Counted from the stretch's first letter, positions 44,110 to 56,495 are shown. The stretch: 64,000 nucleotides of DNA from Stomorhina lunata (GCA_933228675.1 OW121741.1:59364863-59428862); one strand, 5' to 3'. The notes: generated by a model not told the origin, from the sequence alone. Made by a program: numbers and translations.

Positions 44110-45560
44110 ATACTAAACTTCGAATTTATTTTTTTTTTTTTTAAATACAGTTAAAAAAAATTTTAATTCTCATTGAATTTTTAATTTTGGCGATATCTTT
44201 GGTGTTTATAGACCGATTTTGATAAAATTTAATAGCATGTTGCGTTGGAATATTTTCTAAAATCGGATATATAATTCAAAATTTTTTTTCTAAATACAGT
44301 TAAAAAAAAAAATTTAAATTTGTCAATTTGCGTACATCGATAACTTTTGCTTTGGCGATATTTCAGTTATTGATCTACCGATTTTGATGATATTCAATAG
44401 TGCGCAGCGTTGAATGATTTCTTAAAATTTGATATACAATTCTCAATCTTCTTAAAATCCTCATCAATTTTTAAAATTTGTCGATATTTCTGGTGTTTAT
44501 AGACCGATTTTGATAAAACTTTATCGCATGTTGCCTTGGCGTATTTTCAAAAATCTGATATATAATTCAAAAATTTTTTTTAAATACTGTTAAAAAAAAA
44601 AAATAATTTGTCAATTTGCGGACATCGATAGCTTTTGCTTTGGCGATATCTCAATTATTGATCTACCGATTTTAATGAAACTCAATAAGGTGCTGCGTTA
44701 AATGATTTCGTAAAATTTGATATACAGTTAAAAAAAACTTTTTTTTAAAACACAATTTTTTGACGAAATTAATTTTTTTTTTTTTTTTGAAAATACAGTT
44801 AAAAAAAACTAAATTCTCATCTAATTTTGAATTTTGAGGATATCTCTCTGTTTGTAGACCGATTTTGATAAAATTTAATAGCATGTTGCGTTGAAGTTTT
44901 TTCTAAAATCTGATATATTATTCAACATTTTTTTTAAATACTCTTTTTAAATTTTTTTTTTTTAATTTGTCATGATATTTTTGTTGTGATATTTTTTGCT
45001 TTGGCGATATCTCGGTTATTGATGTACGATTTGGATGAAATTTAATAGTGTGCTGGGTTGAATAATTTCCTAAAATTTTGATGTACAGTTCAAAAAACTT
45101 AAAAGAAAACAGTTTTTTGACGAAATAAAATTTATTTTTTTATGAAAAATACAGTTTTTAAACAATTTTTTTTAATTCTCAATGAATTTTGAATTTTGGC
45201 GATATCTCTGGTGTTTATAGACGATTTTGATAAAAATAATAGCATGCTGCTGGAGTATTTTCTAAGATCTGATATATAATTCGAAATTTAAAAAAAAAAA
45301 TTGTTTTTTAAAAATTTTTTTCTTTAATATGCCAATTTGCGTACGTCGATATATTTTGCTTTGGCGATATCTCAGTTATTCAATAGTGTGTTGCGTTGAA
45401 TGATTTCCTAAAATTTTATATACAGTTCAAAAAACTTTTTAAAAAAATATATAGTTATTTTGAAAAATACAGTTATTAAAAAAATTTAATTCTCATCGAA
45501 TTTTGAATTTTGGCGATATCTCTGGTGTTTATAGAAAAAAATTGTAATTTAGCATCGAAT
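44110..45560. repeat. Tandem repeat of about 290-360 bp, four to five diverged units
   Basis: The phrase GGTGTTTATAGACCGATTTT or a close variant recurs near 44200, 44492, 44848, 45209 and 45523. Each is followed by an ATCTGATATATAATTC phrase and then a GGCGATATCTCAGTTATTGA phrase. Units are separated by variable T/A runs. Confidence 0.85.
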
Positions 45561-45805
45561 TTCGAGTTTTATCTATATCTCAGTTGTAAGTAGAACTATA
45601 TGTTAAAATTTAATAGTGTACTTCGTAGACCACTATTAACATCTAATACCTTTACATATAAGTTATGTCGCTATGTCATCTAGAAGCTCATCAAACTTGA
45701 TTTCAGCATACCGAAATATGTCTTAAATAAGTGAGTTTTAAACATTATGATGGCCTTTATACATATCTTACGTAAGTGTTGTTGCCAAAAGTATAATCTA
45801 AATAT

Positions 45806-46123
45806 ATATATATAATTCCCCGACAACATTCCAGTTGGAACAATGGGTACTTCTCTCAGACAATGAGCTGCATCCGATTCTAGTTTTAGACTCATTGAAA
45901 GGGACCTACGTTTTAACGCCGACTCCGAACGGCAAATGCATTAGTTAGAGAAGTTTTACATAGCCTAATACTCAGTAACCAGTGGCTAGCTGAGTTATGG
46001 GGTGAACCGCCGCTATATTGAAAATATTTTTTTTTCAAGTGGGTCTGACCGGGGATCGAACTTGGGACCTCTGTATGCTAGGCGGATGACTAACATGCTA
46101 TACCACGGCGGTAAATAGGTCCG
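45806..46123 (-). mobile_element. tRNA-derived SINE, about 318 bp
   Basis: On the minus strand the head GCCGTGGTATAGCATGTTAG resembles a tRNA A box and AAGTTCGATCCCCGG a B box, spaced as in a tRNA. A unique body follows and a 3' part with GTACCCATTGTTCCAACTGG, ending in a TA-rich tail. The candidate duplication CTAAATAT flanks both sides (45798-45805 and 46124-46131). The acceptor stem does not close, so it is not a functional tRNA gene. A 3' fragment of the same family is at 21655. Confidence 0.82.
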
Positions 46124-46639
46124 CTAAATATTCTCATTAAAGCAACCATTTAATCGGTCCTCTAATTTTAAAGATATATGCATTTAAATACGACCTCTCT
46201 CAAGGTACGAAATGTTACAATGTTGTGTAATTTCTGAAATTGTTTGCATTTCAATCTACCTCCAAAATGTAGACCCAATATAAAACAACTTATTAAAGTA
46301 TTATTCATATATCGCCTAAAAATTAAATATATGAGGACATACACACATTTAAAAGGCGTGTTAATTATCGAGACTTGAAACTTTTTCAGATTAGAAAATC
46401 AATAAACACCTAAATCACCTAAATCGGTCTTCAGAAACATACACACTTGTAATTGACCAAAAACTCTTTCCACTCTGTACTTTACTTTTGTAACACCATT
46501 GGTGAAGGGTATTTAAGGTTCGGCATAGCCGAACATAGCACTCTTACTTGTTTATTATAAGTTTGTCATTTGTTTTGTAATTTTTTCATTTTATGTCGCA
46601 GACCCCACAAAATTTATACCGATCGACTCAGAATCGAAA

Positions 46640-46868
46640 TTCGTGATAATGCGTCTGCGATATAATTATCTTTCCCCCGCAGGTATTCAACTGTAAAATC
46701 ATATTCTTCCAGATCTAGTCTTATTCTTGTTAACTTAGAACTGGGGTTTTTCATTGAGAATAAATAAGAAAGTGGTCGATGACCGGTTCATACTAAGAAG
46801 TGTCTTCCATAAATATATGATCTGAAATGTGTGATAGCCCAATGTATGGCAGTTTAATGGTTGATTTA
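46640..46868 (-). pseudogene. Gypsy-type RNase H fragment inside a DINE-like copy
   Basis: On the minus strand one frame reads AIHWAITHFRSYIYGRHFLV, a TAG, then TGHRPLSYLFSMKNPSSKL, DLEEYDFTVEYLRGK and NYIADALSRIS. This is the end of the RNase H domain and the LRGKDNxxADALSR connector of gypsy-type Pol. Both edges join DINE-like sequence directly. It has one nonsense codon. It occupies the place where other copies have the GTCY array. Confidence 0.85.
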
Positions 46869-47862
46869 TAACTTTCTCCAAAACACTACATTTGATGTTC
46901 CCCAAATTGCCGAAAGTGCTCATTTGTTTAAAAAATATAATCGAAAAATAAGAAAAACAAATTTAATACTGTTGAATTTCATGAATATTGATCAAAAAAG
47001 ATCTAAGATATGGTTAAAATAGTAAAATCGATGTATTGCAAATTGGCAAATTTAAAATTTTTGAGAAAACTTAATTTGATTTTTTTTTGCAATTTCTCAG
47101 GTGTTTATGGACCGATTTTAATGAAATTTATTAGTGTGTATTGAGGAAGTACGTCTGATATATAATTTATGTCGGTGTTTTTCCGAGGAGCTTAACAAAC
47201 CTGATTTCAGCAGACGGATATACTTTATTCTCGTATATCGAAAATCAGTGGTCTGACTTTTGAACATTGTAAAGGAAATATATTTATGTATGATGAGCCT
47301 GTATAATTCGATATCAGATTTTAGGATATCTTCCTACTTAGCACGCTATAGAGTTTGATAAAAATCGGTTCACAAAAACCTGAAATATCACCAAAACCCT
47401 ACAATCGATGAAAATTTCCTAAAATGCGATATAAAATTAAAAACACATTTTTTTTTTTTTAAATATAGTTTTCGGCAATTTGCGGAACAGTGAATCTGGT
47501 TTTTTAGTGATATCAAAGACATGATATATAATTTCATGTCAGTATTTTCTCCAGGAGCTCCACAAACTGCATATGACATGAATTTTTGGTCCGACTTTCG
47601 AACATTGTGAAACCATTATATCTTACATATATTAAAATATTATATATCAAATTGTGGGTAATCTTTTCAAAACTTACTTTAGATACATCTCAGTATAGTT
47701 CTGATATAACTCATTACAATAGAGATATCGCCAAGAGACCAGAATCAAGATAACATTTTTTTAAAATACGATAGAACTTTTGTGACTTTTTGTATTGAAT
47801 TGTTGCATATCGAATGAGGATTATTACACAGAAAATCATTTACTTAAATCTGCCATGGGCAG

Positions 47863-47904
47863 AGAATTTATTTGCCTATAACTAGTTATAGGCAAATAAA
47901 TTCT
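47863..47904. repeat. Perfect 42-bp palindrome at the hAT-2 left end
   Basis: Arms of 21 bp (AGAATTTATTTGCCTATAAC and T, then the exact reverse complement) meet at CTAG with no spacer and no mismatch. Confidence 0.97.
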
Positions 47905-48016
47905 GCCTACATACACACACCACACACAACAATTTTGAAGAGCATAAAAATACTTTACGCTCTATCTTTTTTACAGACTCCCACAACAAACACACTCATT
48001 CGGTATGAAACATTTG

Positions 48017-49953
48017 ATGAAGCAAGACCTCGCTACAGAATTTATTTTATATACGTTACAAAATACACTAAGCAAAATGTTTAAAGAGATATATGAAAAT
48101 GATTTTTTTTGTATTGAAAATATGAATAGCAACATTCAATGCTTAATATGTTTTAAGGTAATGGGTAAAATAAATACAAAATATGTATTAAGAAGACATT
48201 TTTTGAATTGTCATAGGGAATTTGAAAATTTAAAAGGAAAAGATCGTTTTTTAAAATTATTAGAATTAAAAGCAAATTTTTTTTTATTATTTATGGATGA
48301 TTACTTTATAAATGATACCGAAATTACCAATAATAATATAAACGTAGAAAATGCAGACATTTTGCAACTGGATAGGGATGATCACATTATTATTGATAAT
48401 GAAATTAACAATAATAATGTAAATGTAAAAAAAGAGGAAATTTTTGCCTTGAAGAAGGCATCATATACAGTCGCTTGGGCTTTGGCAAGGCAATGTAGAC
48501 CATTTGAAGATGGTGTCTTTTTTCAAACGTTAAATTCGGACGTTTTAAAATGTTTTGGTGAAAAATGTAAGGAAACCTTAGATATTTGCCAAAACATTCC
48601 GCTTTCCCGAAGAACTGTGACACGACGTACTGAGTACTTGAGTAACTATATTTACGAAATTGCAAAAAATAGGTTAAAAAAATGCAAAAGTTTTTCAGTT
48701 TCTTTAGACGAAAGTACGGACGTAAACAATATTTGTCAGTTAGTTATTTGTATTAAAACTGTAGATGAAAATTTAAATACTTTTGAAGAAGTTTTCAATG
48801 TCATACCTTTTCACGGACATGTGACAGGACAAATTCTATATGACGCATTAGAAACCCACATTTTTAAATTTGCTGATAGAGAAAAACTTAGTTCTATTTG
48901 CACAGATGGAGCTAAAGTTATGAGAGGGGAATTAAAAGGACTTTTAGGCATAATGAGAAAAAATGGAATTTCATGCCCGGCTTTTCATTGTGTTATTCAT
49001 CAACAGGCCTTATTTTGTAAACATCTTAATCTAACAAAAACGATGAGTATTGCCATAAAAATAATTAATAAAATAAGAGGGGCCATAATTCCCTCACCCA
49101 CAGAAAGTTTAAGGAATTTTTAGACGAATATGAAGCGGACTACGGAGATCTTTTGTTATATACAGAGGTCCGCTGGCTAAGCCGAGGCAGAAGCCTGCAA
49201 AGACTTTTTAATTTGCGAAATGAAGTTATAATGTTCTTCAAAGCTAATCCGAAAATTAACGCCGAAGAACTTATAGCTTCTTTAGAGGATGAAGATTTTT
49301 TACTCGACTTAGCATTTCTTTGCGACGTGACAGAAATGTTGAATGAACTAAACGTGACCCTACAAGGTAAAAATATTCTTATATTTAATTTAGTTAAAAT
49401 TTTAAAAAATTTTTATAGAAAACTTAGTTTTTTAATAAGGCAGTTAGAAAATAACAACCTTACCAGTTTGAAAAAAATCTCTTTCCTTTTTTCTGAATTA
49501 AAAATAACCAGAGCCGATAAAATTAAAAACTATCTTGAAATTATACAGATTCTGAGCACAAATTTTAATGATAGATTTAAAGATTTAAAACAAATAGAAA
49601 AAATAATTATATTGCATGATAACCCCCTAACATGCAATATTGATGAACAAAATTCGAATTTGCAACAAGAAATTAAAAACTTAAGGGAAGACCTAGAAAT
49701 TCCCCTTACAACTGAAGCAGATTTCTGGAAAAATATAGATGACTCCAAATATAGCAAGATTAAAATAGAAATATACAAACTATACGCTATGTTTGGTACG
49801 ACGTACAACTGCGAAGTTGCTTTTTCAAGTCTAAAAATTATATTAAGTAAAGTAAGAAATAGGTTGTCCGATAGACACATAGCCGATCTTTTGAGAATCA
49901 AAGAGTACAGAGGCGAAATTGATATAGATGAAGTAACATCAATATATCAGTAA
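48017..49953 (+). pseudogene. hAT transposase, ZBED/GTF2IRD2-like type, one frameshift
   Basis: The first frame (to 49123) has a BED-like finger (CLICFKVMG and RRHFLNCH, around residue 45), LSRRTVTRRTEYLSNYI, the first Asp in FSVSLDESTDVNNICQL, the second in SICTDGAKVMRGELKG, and CPAFHCVIHQQALFCKHL. A single-base change in a G-run near 49078-49082 moves to a second frame (HRKFKEFLDEYEADYG) that stays open to 49953, with EVRWLSRGRSLQRLF and the C-terminal YNCEVAFSSLKIILSKVRN dimerisation motif. Only this one lesion separates it from a full protein of about 645 residues, so a sequencing error is possible. The style is that of hAT proteins domesticated in vertebrates as GTF2IRD2/ZBED genes. Confidence 0.88.
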
Positions 49954-49985
49954 TACTGAATAATTCAAAATGTAACTAACAAAGT

Positions 49986-49986
49986 T

Positions 49987-50017
<31 letters not shown>

Positions 50018-50046
50018 TAAAATAATTAATTAGCTAACTAACTAAC
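49986..50046. repeat. (CTAA)n microsatellite
   Basis: Two short runs of CTAA separated by a 20-base interruption, 3' of the hAT-2 transposase. Confidence 0.9.
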
Positions 50047-50650
50047 AAATACAACAAAATTTACAGAAATTACGTTTCTTAAAACTTTTTTCGGTGTATA
50101 ATGTTTTTTTATAGTTATATTTTATTCTCTGCTGTTACTAGTACAAACGCATTTTACATATGTGTTGGTGCCCATCGCTGACTTAAATTGACAGCCTTAA
50201 ATCTTTTTAAAAATTTATTTTGCACATACATCTACCTAATAAACTCTGAAATAGTTCGATAAAATATAACTTTTAAATATTGTACATTAAGAACCCATCA
50301 AAATCGGTCTACTTACTTGGGAGATGGACTTGGTTAACCAAGTCCAACTATTTTTAATATAGTTCTGATATATGAACATTAAAAATGCATCTATGAAATA
50401 TAGTTTAGATACAAAGGCTAGAATAATACATCTCGAATGTTATCGTTTACGTATTCATCTTAATAACTCCAAATTATAACTACTTTTCCGATATAGATAT
50501 TTTACGTTGATAACCATAAGTTTTCCTAGTATAGGTCTGATATCCTTTTCAAAGTTTTATATCTGACTAATTTCGTATACCCTAACATTCTAAGGCTTGT
50601 ATAGATTGACGAAACAATCACTCCCAAATATAATTGCCAAAGGTTAGATC

Positions 50651-51429
50651 CAGCGTTGCAAATGCTGCCTGAATATTAGCAAAAGCACAAAAATTCAGCT
50701 TTTGCTTTCATTTTATTTAGCTAAATAAAAAAATGTGTTTTCAATACTTGTTGATATAATTTCATAAACACACAGCGAAAAGCAAAAGTAGAAGCCAACA
50801 AACGAAATGAGTTCGTTTGCTTTGGCTGTCAGCTTCTGCAGTTTCTTTTTGTGCAGCACAGTCAAAGCAATTTGCTTGTATTTGCTGCTTTTGCTGAAAG
50901 CAGCTACTTTTTCATTTCCAAGTTGTTTTTATTTAATTTGCTGTTTACTTGAATATTACTGATATTGCTTACAGCACCATTTCTTAGTATTATAAATATA
51001 CACACATACACACGCAATTACATATATTCCTCCTTGTCTCTTTCTCGTCGTATACATAAATACGACACACATAGATATCTTAATACAAAACTACAAGCGC
51101 TACGTCGCCTTTAGCTGACTGATTTGAACTTAAAATTATGTTGTGTGTGTTTAACTGTTGTGCTTAGCTGAGAAAACTTCATAGGAAAAAGTCAAGCAAA
51201 AGCAAAATACGAAAAAGAAAAAAACTTGAAGTTGTCAGCATCAGCTAAATTTACAAGTTTTTCTCTTGGGCTGTGTGCGTCAGCCAAAATAAACGATCAG
51301 TCAGCTGCACCAGTCAGCTTTACTTTTTTCTTTTTTTGCTTTTCATTTAGCTTTTGCTGATTTTGCTACTGCAGTTTCAGTTAAGCATAAAACTTATACT
51401 GTGAAAAACTGAAGTAATTTTCAACCCTG
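50651..51429. mobile_element. 779-bp non-autonomous hAT (MITE), 8-bp target duplication GTTAGATC
   Basis: The ends CAGCGTTGCAAAT and its partner CAGGGTTGAAAAT (right end read in reverse) match at 11 of 13 positions. GTTAGATC flanks both sides exactly (50643-50650 and 51430-51437). The inside is unusual: dense AGCAAAAGC, TTTGCTTT and TCAGCTTT motifs on both strands and a (CA)n-like ACACACATACACACGC run. No ORF longer than a few dozen codons. Confidence 0.88.
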
Positions 51430-53859
51430 GTTAGATCTAAATCGGTCCACTAAGAGTTTAAGATAACCAACCAAGACTCTTTATAACCATCATATCGAGG
51501 GTTTATATTCAAAGAGCGCTATCAACAAATTTACAATTTTACAGGAGAGCGAAAAAACTTTTTGTCATTAACTATAAGAGTAGTAAATAAACTTTGTTTT
51601 ACAATACCATTTTGTACAAATTAAGTTTTTTATTAGCTCCTTATATTTGCGCTTCTATAGTAGATAGCACTTTTTACGAGTCAAAATTTTGTCGTTTTAA
51701 ACAGGACTTAAATTTACTTCGACTTTTGTATAAAAATTGTCGAATATTTCATAATTTGAAATGAAAACTAAAAAATATTTCAGTTCAAATAATTTTCGGC
51801 AATAAAAAACTATAAATATTAAAACTAAATCCATATTACATAAATTGAATATTCATTGGAAAAGCATTTTTTTTAGTTTTGCTACAAAAATTGCTAACAA
51901 AAAAATATTTTCTGGTAGTAATATTTTTTGTAGCAAGAATTTTTCATTTCAAAATATTTTACTCAAAAAATATGAAAACTTAAAATTAATGAAACTAAAA
52001 AAATATGAGAAATTTTAAAATTAAGACTTAAAATTTGTGAACTACAAAATATGAGAAATTCAAATATTACAACTTAAAATTTGTTTAAATTTTAATATTG
52101 AAGATAAATTGCAGGCTTTAAATTCTGAAACTTGCAAAATATAAGCGTTAAAAATTGTAAATTCAAAGATTTAAAACAAAAACTTCTAAAAAAAAAAATT
52201 ATCAACAAAGTCATACTAAGACGCGAATTTTTATTTTACCTAATGAAAACTTGTATTCCGCAGAATATTTGTATTTTCTTTTATATTGAGTAAATTCGAA
52301 ACTGATTCAACACCCACCCGCCAACTTATACATCGAACGTCGTTTTTAATGGATATGATCACACGACTTTCTAATTAATGTAATATATCAGTTCAGAAAA
52401 TATTTCTTACTTTTGACTTTAAACTTAGGCCCGTGTTTTTGGCTACTTATAAATAGTTGAACTTGTACCGCGTTGGTCCAGTTTCCGCGATAAACCAAGA
52501 TAAGTCAGGGCTTACCAAGTTTAAACTAATCAGAACCGTTGCTTGGTTTCTATATTCCCTACATCACCTACGATATTATATTGCTGCATAATGTTTGGTC
52601 CAGTTTTCGCGATAAAACATAGCTTAATAATATATTTTACGGAAAATAATGCTTTAATTTTAAAATTTCCTAATTAAAAATTAGAAACAATTAATAATAA
52701 GCTCAAAATAAATATATGTATATCGTCGGCCTATATCTAAAATGTCTTATCTGCAGATTTTAGAAATTGAGATTTTGATACGTATGACGCACTTTACCTA
52801 TGGTGTGAATTTTTTATCGAAATGTTAATTTATTCGCGACTTATTCACTTTTGTTGTTTGTTTCTACATAAACAATTTTTGTTCGAAGACAAAATAGTTT
52901 ATCTACATTGTATTTGCTAAATAATCATAAAAGTTGTAAACTAAAAATCTGTAAAAACGTAAATTTTTAAAACTTATTTCACTTTTCTGATAAGTGGTAA
53001 AACGCTAAATTTAAATGTGTTTTCAAAATTCTTCTATCTTCACACTGCTCAACGGAAAATGCGATAACTTGCAGTGTTTTAAGTGAAGTTTAAAACGCTA
53101 TTCACTATGAATAAACTTCCAAAAATACATTCTATAACAAGATATCTTCTTTTAAATAGGAAAGACGAAAAATCTTAAAATCTATTAACTTTTATAAAAG
53201 AAAACGCATTTTGAGAAATGCACTTTTTAAAAAAATAAATTATTACCAATCAAATGTAATAATCGTCGTCTTAAGTACAATTTTAATATACAAAAGGATC
53301 CCTAGTCATGGGGGAGTATTTTTAATGGGAATTCTTAAAAAAAAAATTTCTTTAATTATGTTGTGCAAATCCACTTGCTACAAATTCACTGCGAACAAAA
53401 TGGTTTATCTGCACATTTCTATAAAAATTTTCGAACACAAAACGACTTAGTTTTTGGTAACTGATGCTTTTTATTCCTAATATTTTTCAATTCAAGAATT
53501 CTTAGTCTGCAATTTTAATTTCAATAATTTAATTTTAAATTTTAGATTCAATATTTAAAATTTTTTAGCTTCAAATTTGAATTCCTCATATTTTGTAGTT
53601 AAAAAATTTTAAGTCTGCTATTGGTAGTTTTAATTTCAAAAGTACCTGGTTGACCGAGCCTTGCTCGGAGCTCATTTTGAGGCAAATTTTTAAATTTTTA
53701 TATATTATACTTTATAACGTAGTAAAATAAATTTAGAGGAAATACACTGTACAAATATTCAGTAAATTTTGAATTATTTTATTGATTTTGTCCGATAAAC
53801 ACATAGTTTGTAGTTTAACTCATTTTGAAAAATTTGGGAAATTGGTCATAACAACAGAA

Positions 53860-54330
53860 ACCTCCGTCGACTCATGCGCAACAACTTTGCTAAAGATTAT
53901 AGCCTGATCAAATGCACAGTTTACGATTTAATTCATTTTGAGTAGTTTTTAGTGGCGCCACTTATCGGACTTTGGTCATTCCCATAAATAAATCTTCGTC
54001 GGCTTATCCGCAACAACTTTGCTGAAGATTATAGCATTATTAAATGTATAGCTTACGATTAAATTGAGTTTGAGTAATTTTCAGTAGCGCCACCTGTCGG
54101 AAATTATTCACACCCAATAAAAAGTCTTCGCGGCTCATGCGCTAAAACTTTGCGAAAGATCATAGCATGATCAAATGTACAGTTTACGATTTAATTAATT
54201 TTTAGTCATTTTCAGTGGCGCCACCTAACGGAAATTAGTCTTACCAACTTAAAAACCTTCGCCGGCTTATGCGCAACATCTGCGCTAAAGAGCATAAAAT
54301 GATCAAATTCACAGTTTACTATTCTATAAA
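53860..54330. repeat. Tandem repeat of about 130 bp, four diverged units
   Basis: Each unit has CTTCG.CGGCT.ATGCGC, then AACTTTGC.AAAGAT.ATAGC, TGATCAAAT..ACAGTTTACG and TTTTCAGTGGCGCCACCT. Starts are near 53866, 53996, 54126 and 54256. GC content is above the surroundings. Confidence 0.88.
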
Positions 54331-54950
54331 GAACATACATACAAACATTCATTTGTTTACAAGTTATAACATTACTCATTTTTCCCCCTTTTTATCCCCT
54401 ACTTTTAAAAAGTTCCATATGCATATTTGGTACTTTTTTTGTACCAATTGAATTCGGTACTTTTTATTAAAACGCAGTAACAATATTCTTATTCATATTA
54501 CTTTTTGAGATGTTAAGTTAGCATTTTATCCCTTTTTTACAAATTTTTGCCCCAAAATCAAAAAAGTACCAAATACGTGTTCAATATTTCTTTCACATCT
54601 ATTGACTGCAGTACAAAGTTCCTTTCTATATTCTTGGGTTTAAAAAATAAGAGTGGGTTAAAAAAGTACAAAAAAAACTATTTTCACCCTTTTTTACCCC
54701 CTATCGGACATAGTTTCAAAAAAGTACCAAACACCTGTCCGCTTATTTTCATAGCTGTTAAAAACGTAATTTTAATTTTGTTTCTATACCTATTACTTTA
54801 GGAGATATAACGTTTACGATTTTTCCCCCTTTTTACCCGTTTTTACCCTTTTAAAGGTTCCAAAAGTCCCTTCTGTTTCGACCTATACATTAAAAAAGGT
54901 ACCCACTGTCAAAATTTTATCAAAATCGTTAGAGCCGTTATCGAGATAGC
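54330..54950. other. Stretch with repeated TTTTTACCCC and AAAAAGTACCAAA phrases
   Basis: CCCCTTTTTACCCCC-like runs and AAAAAGTACCAAA phrases occur several times near 54380-54440, 54530-54570, 54685-54735 and 54820-54855. It looks like an irregular low-complexity tandem family. No gene is supported. Confidence 0.5.
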
Positions 54951-54951
54951 C

Positions 54952-55092
<141 letters not shown>

Positions 55093-56195
55093 AATTATTG
55101 CTCGTTTAAGAATAGAAGATAAGATAAGATTTCTCATATTTTTTTAGTTCATAAATTTTAAGTTCAAATATTTTTTTAAAAAATATTTTGAAATGAAAAA
55201 TTCTTGCTATCAAAAAATATTACTACCAATAATATGAAAATATTTGAAAACCCTAAATATTTTTAAAAAACGAACACAAATTGCTCTATGAATGAATTAT
55301 TTTAGTTTTGCTATTTGTAAAATGAAAAATTTTTCATATTTTTCCGCAGCCTAAATTTAATATGAAAAACTATTTTACCAAATATTAAACTCTGGTTTTA
55401 AATACAAAAGCAAAGAAGCATTATTTTAACAACAAAAAAAATGAAATATAATAAAAATTTAGGCTTTTATCAAAATATCATGAATTTGAATTAAAATAAT
55501 ATTTTTTTTGAATAAAACATGATTTATTATAATTATATTAATAGAATTCAATGTATTCTCTTTCTTATATGACCTTTATTTACAATCTGTTAAGGTAAAA
55601 GGCCGAGCATATTTTAGAAATTCATGATTACAGTACGTTGTAGGGAATTGTGGTCCATTTTGTTGGTTTATCACAAATTGCAATGTATATTTTATAACAA
55701 TTTTTATTATTTCCAAAAATATTTTTACTGTAGATAGCACTATTTTTTGATTATGTGTAGATAGCACAAACACAATTTATAAAAAAAGAATGTTTTAGAA
55801 TTATTTTTCTTTCTTAGAATTTTTCTGATATATGACAGATAAGCCAAGGAACACGTTTCTATTAAAAACCATTTTCGTCGAAAATGTAGATAGCACTTTT
55901 TGAATATAAAGCGTCGATATTAAATATTATTAAAAATGGACTCAACGGTTTACTAAGTTCAGATAAAAGTGCATATATATGAACTTTTTATAATATTGAA
56001 GTCTTACGATTTTTGAGTTCACGAATCACTAACTATGTATATGGAATATATTATCTGCAAATCCATATATTAACCATTTCTTTAGGATTCACCATAAAAT
56101 CTTATGATTATGTACATAACTTTTGAAACACCATTGGTGAAGGGTATCTAAGATTCGGCAAAGCCGAATATAACACTCTTACTTGTTTTTACATA

Positions 56196-56255
56196 ATGTT
56201 TTCTTTTAAAAACTTTAAATATCTTTTTACGTTTCTTAAGAAAATTTAAGAAAAT
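56196..56255 (-). repeat. Family B scrap
   Basis: ATGTTTTCTTTTAAAAACTT and CGTTTCTTAAGAAAATTT match family B copy 2 near 23874-23925. It lies between the 3' end of DINE-like copy H and the Bel-Pao fragment. Confidence 0.55.
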
Positions 56256-56261
56256 TTTTCA

Positions 56262-56495
56262 TCATTATTCAATGAACGAATTATTCTGGCGACGGCTGTA
56301 GTGAAAGTAAGAAATAGTTCTGGACATTACATACTTGCCAGAGATCTTTAAGATTCCGGTTCTCAACCGAACTTGATAACTGGAGAACTTGCTCAGGTAC
56401 TAAAACGTGAAGGAGGCAGATTAAATTTAAATGGCATAAGCGAAACAAATTCATTTTCTAAATCTTGTATTGATTTAACTGTCACTTCAAACAGT
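56262..56495 (+). pseudogene. Bel-Pao aspartic protease fragment
   Basis: The frame reads ILATAVVKVRNSSGHYILAR-like residues, a TAA, then DSGSQPNLITGELAQVLKR and LNLNGISETNSFSKS. The DSGSQ active site and the preceding LLATA strand are typical of Bel-Pao protease. It ends abruptly at the start of family B copy 5. Gag scraps of the same superfamily sit next to another family B copy at 33140-33500. Confidence 0.8.

Larger units (their letters stand above)
43051..46551 (+). mobile_element. DINE-like copy F with expanded internal repeats, both ends
   Basis: The 5' hairpin (CCTTTCACC/GGTGAAAGGG) starts at 43051, a GTCY array is near 43183-43200, and the 3' end GTTCGGCATAGCCGAAC and TCTTACTTGTT closes at 46551. 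Its middle differs from copies A-E: tandem units of about 290-360 bp fill 44110-45560. It carries two insertions, at 43265-44043 and 45806-46123. Confidence 0.85.
47850..50180 (+). mobile_element. hAT transposon (hAT-2), 2,331 bp, 8-bp target duplication ACTTAAAT
   Basis: The ends CTGCCATGGGCA and TGCCCATCGCTG form an imperfect terminal repeat C-GC-ATGGGCA. Both sides carry ACTTAAAT (47842-47849 and 50181-50188). Copy I at 13305-13325 shows a related empty site (TTTAGTCAAATTGACAGCC). One transposase on the plus strand fills most of the element. A 42-bp perfect palindrome lies just inside the left end. Confidence 0.9.

Noticed and set aside
46042..46115. A possible tRNA gene on the minus strand
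   Set aside because: A and B boxes are recognisable, but the acceptor stem does not pair well and the sequence continues into a SINE body with a copy elsewhere.
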